The notes under the pieces: model-generated | The model's database searches: none | The model's input: only the letters and a program-made list of their open reading frames with translations | Told to the model about the DNA's origin: nothing | Source of the DNA: Labia minor | Taxonomy: Eukaryota; Arthropoda; Insecta; Dermaptera; Spongiphoridae | DNA: 64,000 bases | Assembly: GCA_963082975.1 (NCBI GenBank) | Contig: OY720348.1 | Span: 53,781,564 to 53,845,563 of the forward strand | Direction of reading: 5' to 3' | Translations under genes and position numbers: made by a program | Shown here: piece after piece, positions 1 to 10,890 of the stretch | Position numbering within the stretch: position 1 is the stretch's first letter | Layout of the letters: the number at the start of each line of letters is the position of its first letter

Positions 1-1
1 G

Positions 2-105
2 CTCAACAAACGACCGAAGATGAACCCCCAACGGGGAAGGTCTACAAATAAACTAGCCCAAGTTGGGGAGGATCAAAGATATGCTTCTCTTTACCACGAA
101 GGAGG
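2..105 (+). CDS. Possible internal coding exon, cut by window edge, ending in a splice donor
   Basis: One frame is open from base 2 for 34 codons and runs into GTGAGT at 106-111, a near-consensus donor, splitting a codon after its second base. The other two plus frames contain stops. The stretch is clearly richer in GC than the A-rich DNA that follows. The predicted peptide includes NPQRGRSTNK and AQVGEDQRYASLYHEG; I do not recognise a family. No repeat family of this window matches it. It could be the last visible piece of a host gene lying to the left, or simply a chance open frame, since 34 codons is short. Confidence 0.35.
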
Positions 106-191
106 GTGAGTTCAGACAAAACTTGACCAACTTTTTCTTTTTAACCGTTTTTCATTTACATTCTTTTTATTCTTAAGAAAAATAGACAATT

Positions 192-358
192 TCTATTTTG
201 TCTTAAGATTTTTCTGATATTAAAAAAAAAAAAAAATAAAATAAAAAAAAAAAAAATAAAATAAAAAAAAAAAAAAAATAAAATAAAAAAAAAAAAATAA
301 AATAAAAAAAAAAAAAAATAAAATAAAAAAAAAAAAAATAAATAAAATAAAAAAAAAA
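192..358. repeat. A-rich low-complexity array (A-tracts separated by T)
   Basis: A run of A-tracts separated by single T residues in an AAAATAAAAT rhythm, about 170 bp. There is no coding potential. It may be a tandemly expanded poly(A) tail of an old retroposon, but no body can be recognised directly upstream. Confidence 0.9.
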
Positions 359-448
359 AGATTAGATTATTCTTTTCAATATTTGGAGAACCACTACATA
401 AGATGAAGATATTATTGAAATGTCAAATCAATATCAAATTTCAAAAAT

Positions 449-845
449 CTGGAGTATCTCCACTCGACTATCTCGCAATTTGAATTGGATTAATTAACAT
501 ATATTATATTTAAATTAAATTTAATTAAAATTAATAAATAATATTTATTAAACCAGCTCGTATATGGCTCTTTTTTGATGGCATCACGCCACGCGCTGGT
601 GCGTGATTTGCAGTCAACGTTCTAAAAAAATTAATTCCGGTACTTTCAGCGATTCAATCAAGCTGAAATTCTACATAAATCAGTTGTATACAAATTTTAA
701 TCTCATGTGAAAAACTATCCAACATATAACTTTATTTTAACGGTCAGTTTAGAGGAAAAAAAATGAAAAGGTGATAGGTTATGTTCCTCTTCCGAATGAG
801 CTACATTTCTCAAAAGTTGAAAGAAAACTACGAATTTTGAAACAG
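449..845 (-). mobile_element. HEL-A Helentron-like element, partial copy
   Basis: Matches the outer 400 bp of the family best seen at 62719-63317: CTGGAG...CTCC hairpin end, ACTATCTCGC inverted repeat, the AATTTGAATTGGATTAA block, the CACGCGCTGG block and the GAGCTACATTTCTCAAAAGTTG block. It stops before the microsatellite and the opposite terminus. The strand given for all HEL-A copies takes the terminus starting ACTATCTCGCCAG as 5'. Confidence 0.8.
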
Positions 846-1265
846 GATTATATTTCACTTTCAACTATATAATTAATTTAAAGTTTGCACACGTATTAAG
901 GACCGTGGTCAATTAGTGATAATGAATTCAAAATCATTAGAAACATCATAAAGACAATAGAAGGGCGATTTGACAACGTCAATTCTGGTTATGCTAGTTT
1001 AAATCGGGAGTTTATTAAGTGTTACTTGTCAATTTATACTGTCAATGAAATATGTTAATTAAAAGACATTATATAAAATATTATTTTCTCCATCTTCGCT
1101 ACACAGGTGCCCTGCCCCCCTGTATCCCCGGAGTGTTGCATAATATTTTGTTGAAAGTCTGAATATATATATAATAGCTATACATTTATTTTAATTCAAT
1201 TAGTATATTAAAACATTCATTTACTTTTTATTTTTCTTTTTAGTCTCCAAGTTAATCACTAAAAA
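846..1265. other. AT-rich spacer, nothing recognised
   Basis: No open frame of note, no paired inverted termini and no match to the repeat families of the window. A short C-rich segment near 1107-1135 is the only compositional break. Confidence 0.5.
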
Positions 1266-1273
1266 ATTATATA

Positions 1274-1640
1274 CTATCTTATCTTATCTTATCTTATTAT
1301 ACTAGCAAAAATTGTATATATATATATCTTTGTATATTTTTGAGATATTAAACTGCTCGAAGGATTTTTTTTGAAATTCCCACAATAGATAATATTTATA
1401 AAAAAAAATCTATCTGTATTGGTTTATTAATATTTTCTTAATTTAAAACAGTAAATTTATGATGTCAGCAATTAGGTCATCCAATTGAAATTTTCCTCTT
1501 GTCATTCTTTTTTAATTGATATTGTATTAATATTTTTTTTTTATATTTAAAATATTTTAAAATTTTTTATTTAATTTTGAAATAAAATCGAAAATATTTA
1601 TATTAATAATATTTTAAAATTATGAAATATATTTATCATT
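1274..1640 (+). mobile_element. HELI Helitron-like element, 5' part
   Basis: Begins with tandem ATCTTATCTTATC followed by TTATACTAGC and AAAAATTGTATATA, the 5' end shared by the HELI copies. It continues through the TGAGATATTAAAC and TTTTTTGAAATTC blocks and the ATTTAAAATATTTTAAAATTTTTT block. The 3' hairpin/CTAA terminus is not found, so the copy is truncated. No Rep/helicase coding sequence is present. Confidence 0.65.
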
Positions 1641-1659
1641 CCACCACACAAAAAAAAAA

Positions 1660-2934
1660 TATTCATGAAGTTAACAACATATAAAGGAAGGAATTTCAAA
1701 TAAAATGTTGAATAAATTTGATTTAATAATATTAAAAATATTTAAAATTTAATCTTGACTAGATGGTAATTTATTTAAAGCAGAATATTTTTCCTTTTAT
1801 ATTTTATTTAGTTTATTCAAACTAACTTCTTTGTTATATGCTTTTCATAAGATAAGCGACGTTTATTTATAAGTTTTGTGTTGAAACTTTAACCAAATAA
1901 GATTATACACTGTTTTTATAGAAGTATGATGATTAATAAATATTATTTAATAAATTTTGAAATAAAAAGAAGATAGGTTATATTTTTTTTTGTTCAACTT
2001 GTATTGAAGTAAGTTGCAGGTTTTTTAAGCCCTTTTACGGTTCACTTATCATTTTCTAAAACACCTGTCTAGTTCTCTTTTTTCTCAGAGTGAAGAGGAA
2101 AAAATTACACTTTCTAAAGTTTTATATCGATTATATTTTTCACTTAGAACCGATATTATCTCTCTCTCTCTCTCTCTATCTATATATATATATTTATATA
2201 TATATAGATAGATAGATATTTAAATTATTTGTTAAGAAAACTTTTGACATCCTATCTTTTCCATTAATATATGTTACCATGTAATGTTCTGTCGTACCCC
2301 ATTCTAAACAGCTTTCACATGCTTCAACTTGAGCCAATTGCATTCTATCTCAACTTTACAAAATTACTTTGCAAAATTTCCTAACATATATTGAGCTACC
2401 ATATCAATTTTAAAATGATTACTTATATATATATTTCAGGGATGGGCACAAGGATGAAGCCAATGAGAACCACATTTCTCATTTTCATATATTATTAAGA
2501 GCCTCTCCGTAGTTATGGAGCAAATGTAATACAAATTGAAATTGATATTGTTACATATTTCAAATAAATTTGAAGTCTTTTGTAAAGTGAACTTTTTACA
2601 CATGAAGATAGAAATTGAAAAGAGAAAATGCAAAAGTCATTATTTCATATTTAATAATTCAATGAAATCTTTGATGAGAGTTTGAATTAAATTAATGGAG
2701 GATACTCATTTGACCATTATTGATATATTACAATGATTACCTGGAATGTTATACTAAAAGAGGTAAGATGTGATGGTCAGCAAATGAAAATAAGTATACT
2801 TAAGCGATTCTCAAACTGTGGGGCGCGAGCATATCCAAGAGAAACTGATATTTAAAAAAATTGATTAAGTCAGTGAATGTAAAGAGGCTCAACAACATTT
2901 CCGACTTTTTTCAATATGGTTCTAAAAAAAAATT
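1660..2934. other. AT-rich spacer with TC and TA microsatellites
   Basis: Holds a (TC)n run at about 2160-2178 followed by TATA/GATA simple repeats to 2218. Open frames here have the K/N/F/I/Y-rich composition expected by chance in AT-rich DNA. No RNA gene, transposon termini or splice-bounded exon were recognised. Confidence 0.5.
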
Positions 2935-3575
2935 AGCTGGAGTGTCTCCACTCGACTATCTCGCAATTTGAATTGGATTAAATAACATAATATATTATAT
3001 TTAAATTAAATTTAATTAATTATAAATTATAAATAATAAATAATAAATATTAAACCAGCGCATGTTTGGCTTTTTGTTGATGGCACCACGTCACGTGTTG
3101 ACGCGTGAGATTTTCAGTGTTAAAAAATTAATTCTGGTAATTTCAGCGAATCAATCAAGCTGAAATTCTATATATAGCAGTTTTATATAATTATTAATCA
3201 TGTGAAAAATTATCAAACATATATCTTTATTTTTACGGTCACTTTAGAGGAAAAAAAATCAAAACGTTGTAGGTAATGACCCTCTTCCGGTTGAGCTACA
3301 TTTCTCAAAAGTTGATAGAAAACTATGAATTTTGAATAATGTCCATGTACCAAATTTCATCATTCTAGCTCAAACCGTTTTTGCGTAATCTTGCCTACAT
3401 ACATACACACACACATACACACATACACACATACACACACACATACACACACACAGACATTTTTCTCAACCTTAGTGAAAATGATTCAGGAACCTTCAAA
3501 ACGTATAAAAACATCAAAATCTCAACATCGAAAATTTTCATGATCGCAATACTATCTCTGGCGAGATAGTAAAAA
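2935..3575 (-). mobile_element. HEL-A Helentron-like element, full-length copy
   Basis: Runs from AGCTGGAGTGTCTCC to GGCGAGATAGT followed by A residues. It contains the subterminal ACTATCTCGC repeat, the central CA/CATA microsatellite near 3405-3455, the ACCAAATTTCATC core and the terminal palindrome TACTATCTC-TGGC-GAGATAGTA. It is closely similar to the copies at 34176 and 62719, suggesting a relatively recent burst. It has no coding capacity. Confidence 0.85.
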
Positions 3576-3710
3576 GGTAAAATGTTTTCATGGGGAGGGG
3601 GGGCACAATGAAAATTATGGTTGAAAATTGGACCGTGAATACTAAAAGGTTGAGAAACACTGGTTTACTTTTAATGATTGTAAAGTAAACTCAGAAAAGA
3701 TCCAGAATGC

Positions 3711-3767
3711 AGTTGATGATGGATCATGGAGTGCCTCGAGGTGTAAGACAAGGCCTGGTCTTAGTAA
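3711..3767 (+). pseudogene. Scrap of non-LTR reverse transcriptase (GVRQG motif)
   Basis: One frame reads DHGVPRGVRQGLVL, which resembles the GVRQGC(P/V)LSP motif of LINE-type reverse transcriptases. Similarity fades within about 20 codons and flanking frames contain stops, so this is at best a degraded fragment. Motif recognition only; a translated search is needed. Confidence 0.35.
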
Positions 3768-3944
3768 TGACCACAATTAAAGCCCTTTCTCTAGGGCCTT
3801 CCCTGAAAAACGTTTCTTTATACTTTAATGATATTTATAAAATAGATTTTCTTAAAATTTGGATACTAAAATAAAATTTAACTCATCATAAAAAAAAATT
3901 ATTAATGAATATAATTCTTTCTAGTTAATTTATTTTTTGAAAAA

Positions 3945-4200
3945 TCTGACTTTAGTACGTCCTACGTAAGGACAACGCCTATCAAGTCGGTTATATCAAT
4001 TAGGTGTCCTATGATCAGTAAAAAAGGTCCTATCAACCTTTACCTTGACTTTTATGATCGGAGGCTCTACTTTTTATCAAGTGTTTTCCTGGTTGGGTTG
4101 ACCACCCCAGCTAGAGAAATTTCCTTGCCAGGCCCGGGACTTGAACCCGGAACCACGAGAATGTGAGCCTGCTACGCTACCTCCCACTCTGTGGTGCCTT
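3945..4200 (-). mobile_element. tRNA-headed SINE
   Basis: On the minus strand the element starts with a tRNA-like head near 4200. It has an A-box-like TAGCGTAGCAGG and, about 30 nt on, a B-box-like GGGTTCAAGTCCCGG, the internal RNA polymerase III promoter layout. A tRNA-unrelated body follows. Body segments (GGAGGC-TCTACTTTTT, CTATGATC) recur at 30320-30400 and 31025-31650. No full cloverleaf can be drawn, so it is not a functional tRNA gene. Confidence 0.6.
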
Positions 4201-5168
4201 CAAAAAATAAAACTATATAGGCTCAGTAAATGTTTTGTTCTTTTTGAAACAACTTAAGAAGTATCTAGAATCATCTAAAAATCGTGTTAGATGTCCATTT
4301 TTTATCAAAATCATGTACAATTTCTTATTCTTATTTTATTATTATTGTATGATCAACAATAGAATTGGTCAAGTTTATGTTAAAAGCATAATTGACAGTA
4401 CCTCGAAGAAAATGGCTTTATACACTTTGATAAAAATAAAATGGAATATAAATGTTTAACGAAAAAATAATTGCCTAAATTATTAATTTCTACTTAAACT
4501 TTCAACAACTAAATAAAGCATAAAATTTTAAATTTAAGTTCAATAATCAGGTGAAATTGAATAAAACATAATGATCATACAACACATCTACCCCGCTTAT
4601 GCAAAAACCGACCTTATAATTTTATAAAAATTAGATTATTTTCTGAATATGTATATAAAATAATATAAACATCAGATTTTTAATTAAAACATTATCTTTA
4701 AAATTTGTTACAGTATCTTAGTATACGTATACATTGTTATTTTGTACCTTAAAAAAAAAAAAAGAAAATTGCTCATTAAATTCTCGGGCATATGCCAAAA
4801 TGTAATGCCCACTTGTAAATCAAGATTGTATAATAATTTTTCCATTTATTTTTATGATTTTCTTTAGACTATCTACAAAGAGGCACTTAAATAGTATTTT
4901 ATTTGTTTACTTTAATTCATAATACGGTATATGAAGAATAATTAAAGGTAAAAAGCTGTTGGCTGCTAAAAGTTTTTTGTTTTATGATAATTTCCAAGGC
5001 ATTTACATTTAAAGTAGTGCCGTTAAGACATTGGATTATTTAATACATTCTTTTTTTAGAGGACTCTACTGCACTCCACAGCAAAACACTAAAATAGCAA
5101 ATCATATTTATAACACTTTTTAATTTGTATGCCTTTAGATATATATAATATACAATAAATCTATTGAT
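4201..5168. other. AT-rich spacer; one SINE-body fragment
   Basis: Positions 4562-4615 match, as reverse complement, the GTCGGTTAT...TAAGCGGGGTAGAGGT segment at 30340-30380, so a SINE-related scrap lies here. The remainder shows no repeat termini, exon or RNA gene that I can support. Confidence 0.45.
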
Positions 5169-5184
5169 TGATTATGATTAATCA

Positions 5185-5218
<34 letters not shown>

Positions 5219-5234
5219 TGATTAATCATAATCA
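5169..5234. repeat. 66-bp perfect palindrome with (AT)n centre
   Basis: Every position i pairs with position 10403-i from 5169 to 5234. The arms carry the non-simple sequence TGATTATGATTAATCAGAAT and the middle is alternating AT. It can form a cruciform or a long hairpin RNA. It sits alone between AT-rich spacers, 125 bp before a HEL-A copy. Confidence 0.9.
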
Positions 5235-5358
5235 GATTTAATTTAGATTTACTTGAGATTATTGATTTTTTATTTTATTTCTTTTTTTATATTTCAAAAG
5301 AATGGCAGTAATTTGTATTTGGCGGGCGTTGGGAACTTTTCATAACACTGTAATAATA

Positions 5359-5960
5359 AGCTGTCTGTCTCCAATCGAATATCTCGCAATTTGAATTGGA
5401 TTAAATAACACATATATTATATTTATATTAAATTTAATTAATTAAATTATAAATTAAAATTAATAAATAATATTTATTAAACCAGTGCGTATTTGGCTCT
5501 TTGTTGATGGCACCACGTCACGTGCTGGCGCGTGATTTGCAATGTTAAAAACTTAATTCCGGTACTTTCAGCGATTTCTTGCCCAAAGAATGGGCAGATG
5601 TAAAAATTATTTGGAAAATAAAAAAAAAAAAACTTTCAGCGATTTAATCAAGCTGAAATTCTATATATAGCAGTTTTATACAATCTTTAATCATAAGAAA
5701 AATTATCAAACATATATCTTTATTTTTACGGTCATTTTAGAGGAAAAAAAATGAAAACGACCCTTTTCCGAATGAGCTACATTTTTCAAAAGTTGAGAGA
5801 AAACTACGAATTTTCAATAATGCCCGTGTACCAAATTTCATTATTCAAGCTCAAACCATTTTTGCCTCCTCTTGTCTACATACACACATACACACACAGA
5901 TATTTTCTCAACCTTAGTGAAAATGACTCAAGGACCTTCAAAAATCGACATCATAGTAAA
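5359..5960 (-). mobile_element. HEL-A Helentron-like element, diverged, with a nested retroposon
   Basis: Starts AGCTGTCTGTCTCC and has the ATATCTCGCAATTTGAATTGG block, the CACGTGCTGGCGCG block, a short CACA microsatellite and the CTTAGTGAAAATGACTC segment. It ends near CATAGTAAAAA without a clean terminal palindrome. A 54-bp poly(A)-tailed insertion with target-site duplication interrupts it at 5578-5631. Confidence 0.75.
5578..5631 (+). mobile_element. 54-bp poly(A) retroposon insertion with 14-bp target-site duplication
   Basis: The host HEL-A sequence ACTTTCAGCGATTT occurs once in other copies but twice here, at 5564-5577 and 5632-5645, exactly flanking the insert. The insert begins with a possible hairpin (TGCCCA-aagaa-TGGGCA) and ends in a run of 12 A residues. 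A 3' poly(A) and a 14-bp duplication are the signature of target-primed reverse transcription. The source RNA is not recognised. Confidence 0.8.
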
Positions 5961-5975
5961 AATCAGAAAGATAGA

Positions 5976-6368
5976 TGAATAAATAAATTATTAATTATTA
6001 ATAAAATGAATATAATTAATTTTATTTTAGTTAATTTAATTTATAATCATATTATTTATTATTTATTCTTAATTAATACGAATTATTAATATTTATTGAA
6101 AATAAAAGAATCATAATTAATTTTAATTCAGTTAATTTGTATAAAAGTATGTTAACTATAATAATATAAAATAAATTTTATTTTAAATTATATTCTAAGA
6201 AAATAGGACAATATATATATAGAAGAAGATACTGTTTATATTTACATCCGGTATTTTAGTAGGCAAAACCGCATTATGTTAGCAATGGATCGTTGTTGAG
6301 ATAAGGAGATGCAATAGATTTTCTCACTACTTACTAATTTTAAAATTTTTAACCCCTATTAAACAATA
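5976..6368. other. AT-rich spacer, nothing recognised
   Basis: Strongly AT-rich with many ATTAATTAAT-type strings. No paired termini, exon signals or RNA boxes. Confidence 0.5.
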
Positions 6369-6376
6369 GTTTAGAG

Positions 6377-6586
6377 CAGGGGTCCTCAACCTTTCAAGCT
6401 GTGTGCCCCCCTTAGAACACTGATGTGAGGTCACGCCCCCCTGTTTAAGAATATCTCAAAATCATCTAAAAGAAAATTAAAAGCGGAAATGTTCGAAAAG
6501 TTTGGCCTGAAAATCAACTAACCTTTTTATTTTCAAAAGTTTGCGGGCACTTGAAATGCTCGCGCCCTCCAGGTTGAGAACCCCTG
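6377..6586. mobile_element. hAT MITE (210 bp) with perfect 8-bp duplication
   Basis: Terminal inverted repeats CAGGGGTCCTCAACCT and, reversed, CAGGGGTTCTCAACCT (one mismatch in 16) bound a GC-richer, non-coding body. The flanks are the same 8-mer GTTTAGAG at 6369-6376 and 6587-6594. The CAGNGGT...CTC terminus with an 8-bp duplication is diagnostic of the hAT superfamily. There is no transposase, so it was mobilised in trans. Confidence 0.93.
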
Positions 6587-6736
6587 GTTTAGAGTAAACG
6601 CTTTGAAATTCGAAAAAGCCTAAATTTTTTAGATGGACAAATCAGTTTTTTCCAATCATACGCCACAAAATTGATAAATATAGTGGTGTTATGACTACAA
6701 GTGACGTCACCATGTTTTCGTCTATATACACTAAAC

Positions 6737-7129
6737 CAGAGGTGGCCAATCCAAATGATTTTGCGGGCCACTTTGGAAATGCACCATAACTTCGCGGGCC
6801 GCATATAAAATTATACATACCCATTATAGATATTGTTTGGTGTGGCAAATTGAAAATAATGAATTTATATTATGTTTACTATTATTTTTACATATAAACA
6901 TATATAATATAATAATAATGATACTGAATGCACACATTGTAAAAAATATATAATACTAAAAATGAAAAAAGAAACAACGAAATAAAAAAAATGAAATCAT
7001 ATTTATTTCACTAGTGCGATATTTGTTTCATGAGGGCGCAGAATATAAAAGTGTGATGAATCTCGCGGGCCGCAAAAATGTTTACGGTGGGCCGCATGCG
7101 GCCCGCGGGCCGCGTGTTGGCCACCCCTG
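6737..7129. mobile_element. hAT MITE (393 bp) with perfect 8-bp duplication
   Basis: Ends CAGAGGTGGCCAA and, reversed, CAGGGGTGGCCAA, flanked by CACTAAAC at 6729-6736 and 7130-7137. The body starts and ends with GCGGGCC-rich segments (a GC spike to about 7120 in an AT-rich region). Chance open frames crossing its left end are not genes. The superfamily call rests on termini plus an 8-bp duplication. Confidence 0.93.
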
Positions 7130-7137
7130 CACTAAAC

Positions 7138-8150
7138 ATTTTTTTTTAAAAACAACCTAATTCAAATAAGAAGAGAATTAAAAAAAAGGTTAAAAATTTA
7201 AACCCCAATATATTAAATCTTACATAAAAAAATACTTTTATGAAATTATTAAATTAATTTGAATTGAATTTTTTCGTCATCTTTCGGCAATATAAATAAA
7301 TTAAGATTGAGTCAATATTTTGAACATTTTATTTTAATCAATAATATATTAATTATCATAAAAATGTTAGCTAAATATTATATTTAAAAATCAAATTGAA
7401 AGTTATATCAATTTTCTATATTACCACTATAAATAGACATGTTTCTAAGTTTTGTTAAGTGTTGTCTTTCGAGAGATAGGTCTTTTTTTTAAGAGTCACT
7501 TGAAACACTGAAAGAATTGAGATTTTAGTAAACGTTCACCTATCCACCTTTCAGGTGTGCACTATGTTGACTTTGCAACTTGTAATTAAGTCCAATGATT
7601 TAAGGAGACAGCCGTCTTGATGATATACTGTTTTCTTAGCAAATCAGGACAATGTTAAACCCGAGACCATATATCTCGACCAAAAAGGAGGTTTTCGGCC
7701 CAGTGGTCACTTGCACTGGGGATTCCATTGACTTTCAAGCTACGTGACCAGCATATTCCCTTTGGAGTCTATAAATGGATAATATCGAAATTTGATTTTG
7801 CTTCGTTGACCCCACACCCATTGCATCTGACATGAAACATTGCTTCGCCAATCTAAACAAATAAATAAGATTACGACATTGGATCACTTTTTTGTTAGAC
7901 CGTCACCTAAATAAAACAAAAACCAATGAAAAAAATAAATTGATATCTATAACAATAGTATCATTTACTTGAATAAATATATAACCATTATTTCTAATTA
8001 AATATATTATAAATCCAAAAAATTAAAAAAAAAAAAACAAAACAATTTTCTCAATATATTTATTATAAAAATGGAGAAAATTAATTTTAATTGTGGTTCA
8101 ATCTAAGATTTCCAATCATACATTTCTTTGATTATGATATAAGATCTATT
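7138..8150. other. Unique-looking spacer with moderate GC block
   Basis: Positions about 7600-7860 are less AT-rich and match no repeat here, but no frame stays open with convincing splice sites. A TATAAA occurs at 7771. It could be regulatory or unrecognised repeat; nothing further can be supported. Confidence 0.4.
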
Positions 8151-8164
8151 ATTATTCAAAATTT

Positions 8165-8505
8165 GAGGTCACCGGGGAATGGCGGAGACTGCATAACGAA
8201 GAATTGCATGACCTCTATGCATCTCCAGATATAGTTAGAATTGTAAAATCGAGAAGGCTGCGATAAGCAGGGCACGTGTCTAGAATGGGAGAGCAAAGAA
8301 TGGCGAAAAATATATTGGTGGGGAGACCGAGTGGGAAACGTCTGCTTGTAAGACAAAGGACGCGGTAAGTGGATACTGTGGGAAGGGATGTGGGAGAGGT
8401 GGGAGAGGGTAGGGATTGGAGGGTTGTTGCTCAGAATAGGGATACTTGGAGAATTGTGGTTGCTGCGGCCAAGAACTTTCGAGTTCCGTAGAGCCACAGA
8501 GATAG
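8165..8505 (+). mobile_element. LINE-1F: 5'-truncated non-LTR retrotransposon 3' end with 14-bp duplication
   Basis: Translation gives EWRRLHNEELHDLYASPDIV and, downstream, AGHVSRMGEQRM, KNILVGRPSGKR and DWRVVAQNRDTW, ending AKNFRVP-stop. This is the C-terminal tail typical of an arthropod LINE ORF2. Two in-frame stops replace tryptophan-type positions, so the copy is dead. The tail ends in GATAGAT and ATTATTCAAAATTT flanks it exactly (8151-8164 and 8506-8519), so the insertion is 341 bp long. Confidence 0.9.
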
Positions 8506-8519
8506 ATTATTCAAAATTT

Positions 8520-10098
8520 ACGATTAAAAAGATTACTTCAAATTTTAACAAATTTTATTTTTAATTCTGTGAGTATGCCGCAAGATTATAGTCAAACTAT
8601 TGTTACAATGATCTGAATTCAAAACCAACCAGTTATTTATTTGAAGCTTATTTTGTTTATGCTTTATGCTTTTTTTAAATTATTTTGAGATAATATTTAG
8701 TTCTCATCTCTCTAATATTTATCAAATTTCAAACTTATATATATATATTAACATTAATGTAAATAATCATCTATATAATTAAATAAATAATTATGTTTAA
8801 AAATGTACAAATTGTTTCTCAATTGACTCTAGAATAGTCATCGAATAATTTACAGAATGTCCAACAAAAATAAAACTAACACCGGAATTCAATTTACATA
8901 TCGATTTGAAATCGGATATATGGTGTCATATGGTTGCAGGTTGCAGGCCAATTAATATACCATGAGAAGAGAATCTGTTGCCATCTCATACCAATCGAAC
9001 TACGGTCAAAGGCCAGATTCTCACCCTTTACTGACTCTATTCCTCTCCCCCCACTCTTTCTCATACATTTCTCTCAATAAATACTTCCCCGTTTCTTTTT
9101 ATAATTGCTTTTTTTAATCTTATTCAACTTTTAGATAAAGTTTTTTTTTTTATTTTATTTAAGCAAACAAATTACTTTTTATCTTCTGTATTTAAAAAAG
9201 AACAATTCAAAAGGCAAATCATTTCTGGATGTAAAGAAACAGAATAGAAATGAAATTTATTATTATTATTATTATTAATATTCTCTTTTTTTTAATTTAT
9301 TTTATTTTATAAACTGAGATTTTTTCAATTACTTAAATCAAAAAAAAAAAAAATATAAATAAATATTTTTATGAATTAATAATGAATTTTTTATTTATTT
9401 TAAAGAAAATAATAATCATATGAGAAGAAATCTTATATTCATATTTTAAATCTTTTTAATTACGAAAAATAAATTATATGAAAATAAAAAAAATAAAAAT
9501 TAAATATTTCTTTTATTTAATTTTTATTTTATTTAGTATATATATATATATATATATATAATAGATATAAATTTAAATTTTTAATTTAAATATAAAAAAT
9601 TACCAACTCTGTTCGAGGACCTTTTTATATGTTAAATAACGTGGAAATAAAAAAAAACCGCTCTTTTTTTCACTTCATTCCATATTTTATTATGACCAAG
9701 TCGTTAAGCGTCGAAGTTCTCCTCTTGAATATCATTTTTAATAAGGCCATTTTGTCATTCATCCACTTCAACTATTTAATGAAGATCCCAGTGTTTTAAG
9801 TGATGGCTGAAAGGGTGGAAGGGGTGGGACATTATTTTTCGTTGGTTGAAAGATTCTTCTTCTCTCACCAAATCGTTGTATAAAAGTAGATTTGCATACT
9901 GAAGAGGCTGAAAACTGAATATCTATTATGATTATTAAAATATTCTTATGTTTAAAAAATTTTAAGAAAAATTGATATAATATTGAGATTTATGGGGCCA
10001 AGCATATATGGATTATTAAAATTGTCTTAACAATTTATAATATTTAATATTTAGGAGGTGTTCTTTAAAAAACTTATATATTTATATATATAGGTTAC
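8520..10098. other. AT-rich spacer, no gene seen
   Basis: Includes simple repeats (ATT at about 9257-9275; TA at about 9539-9560). Two less AT-rich blocks, 8870-9060 and 9600-9850, match no other repeat in the window and could hold host regulatory DNA, but carry no recognisable exon. Confidence 0.45.
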
Positions 10099-10890
10099 CT
10101 TATCTTATTATACTATAATTGTATATATATATATATTTGTATATTTTTGAGATATTAAACAGCTCGATGGATTTTTTTTGAAATTCACACCATAGATAAT
10201 TTTACAAAGAAAAATTGATCTGTATTGGTTTCAGCCTCGGGAAAAATCATCTTCATTATTTTTTTTCTAAATTTAAATTTATATAACGTCACTAACTACG
10301 TACATATTTGCCTCTTGCCATTCTTTTTTAACTGAAAATGTATTAATATTTTTTATATTTAAAATATTTTAAAATCTTTTATTTAATTTCGAAATAAAAT
10401 TAAAAATATTTATTATAATAAAATATATTTATTAATCTCTCATAAAAAAAAAAACAAAAAATAAAAAACGACTTGGTAATTTATTTTTATCTTATTTTTC
10501 TAGCAAATATTGTAAGTTTTTTCATTTGTTTGTTTTGTCGTTTAATTTTTTGTTAACCCTTATAAAATTTTATTAGTTAATTTTATATTTTTTTTGTATC
10601 TGTTTTCGTGTTTATTTTCTATTAAATTACAAATTTATATTTACTTATTCATTGTTCTTTTATTAATTAATTTTTAGATAGTTTTATTTTTTTTAATATT
10701 TTTTTTTTTTCACTAAAATATTATTTAATATTTATTAATATTATTTATTATTATTGAGGCCCCAAGTTCCATTCATTTTAATGAGATTGATGCAATGATG
10801 TAACATTTAATAATTGTAATAAATAATTAAATAATTGTATATCAATATTATTTAAAGGGTCGAGCGATAGCTAGGTGATCCAGGTACTTA
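10099..10890 (+). mobile_element. HELI Helitron-like element, near full length
   Basis: Starts TTATCTTATTATACTA, has the TGAGATATTAAAC, GGTTTCAGCCTCGGG and TGATGCAATGATGTAAC blocks, and ends GGGTCGAGCGATAGCTAGG then GATCCAGGTACTTAA. The end carries a remnant of the 3' hairpin seen intact in other copies. No Rep/Hel domain is present: a non-autonomous Helitron of about 0.8 kb. Confidence 0.75.

Noticed and set aside
192..358. Centromeric or telomeric array
   Set aside because: No fixed-length unit and no telomere-type hexamer; only A-tracts with interspersed T.
8156..8497. 113-codon minus-strand open frame
   Set aside because: It is antisense to the LINE-1F 3' end; the meaningful translation is on the plus strand.
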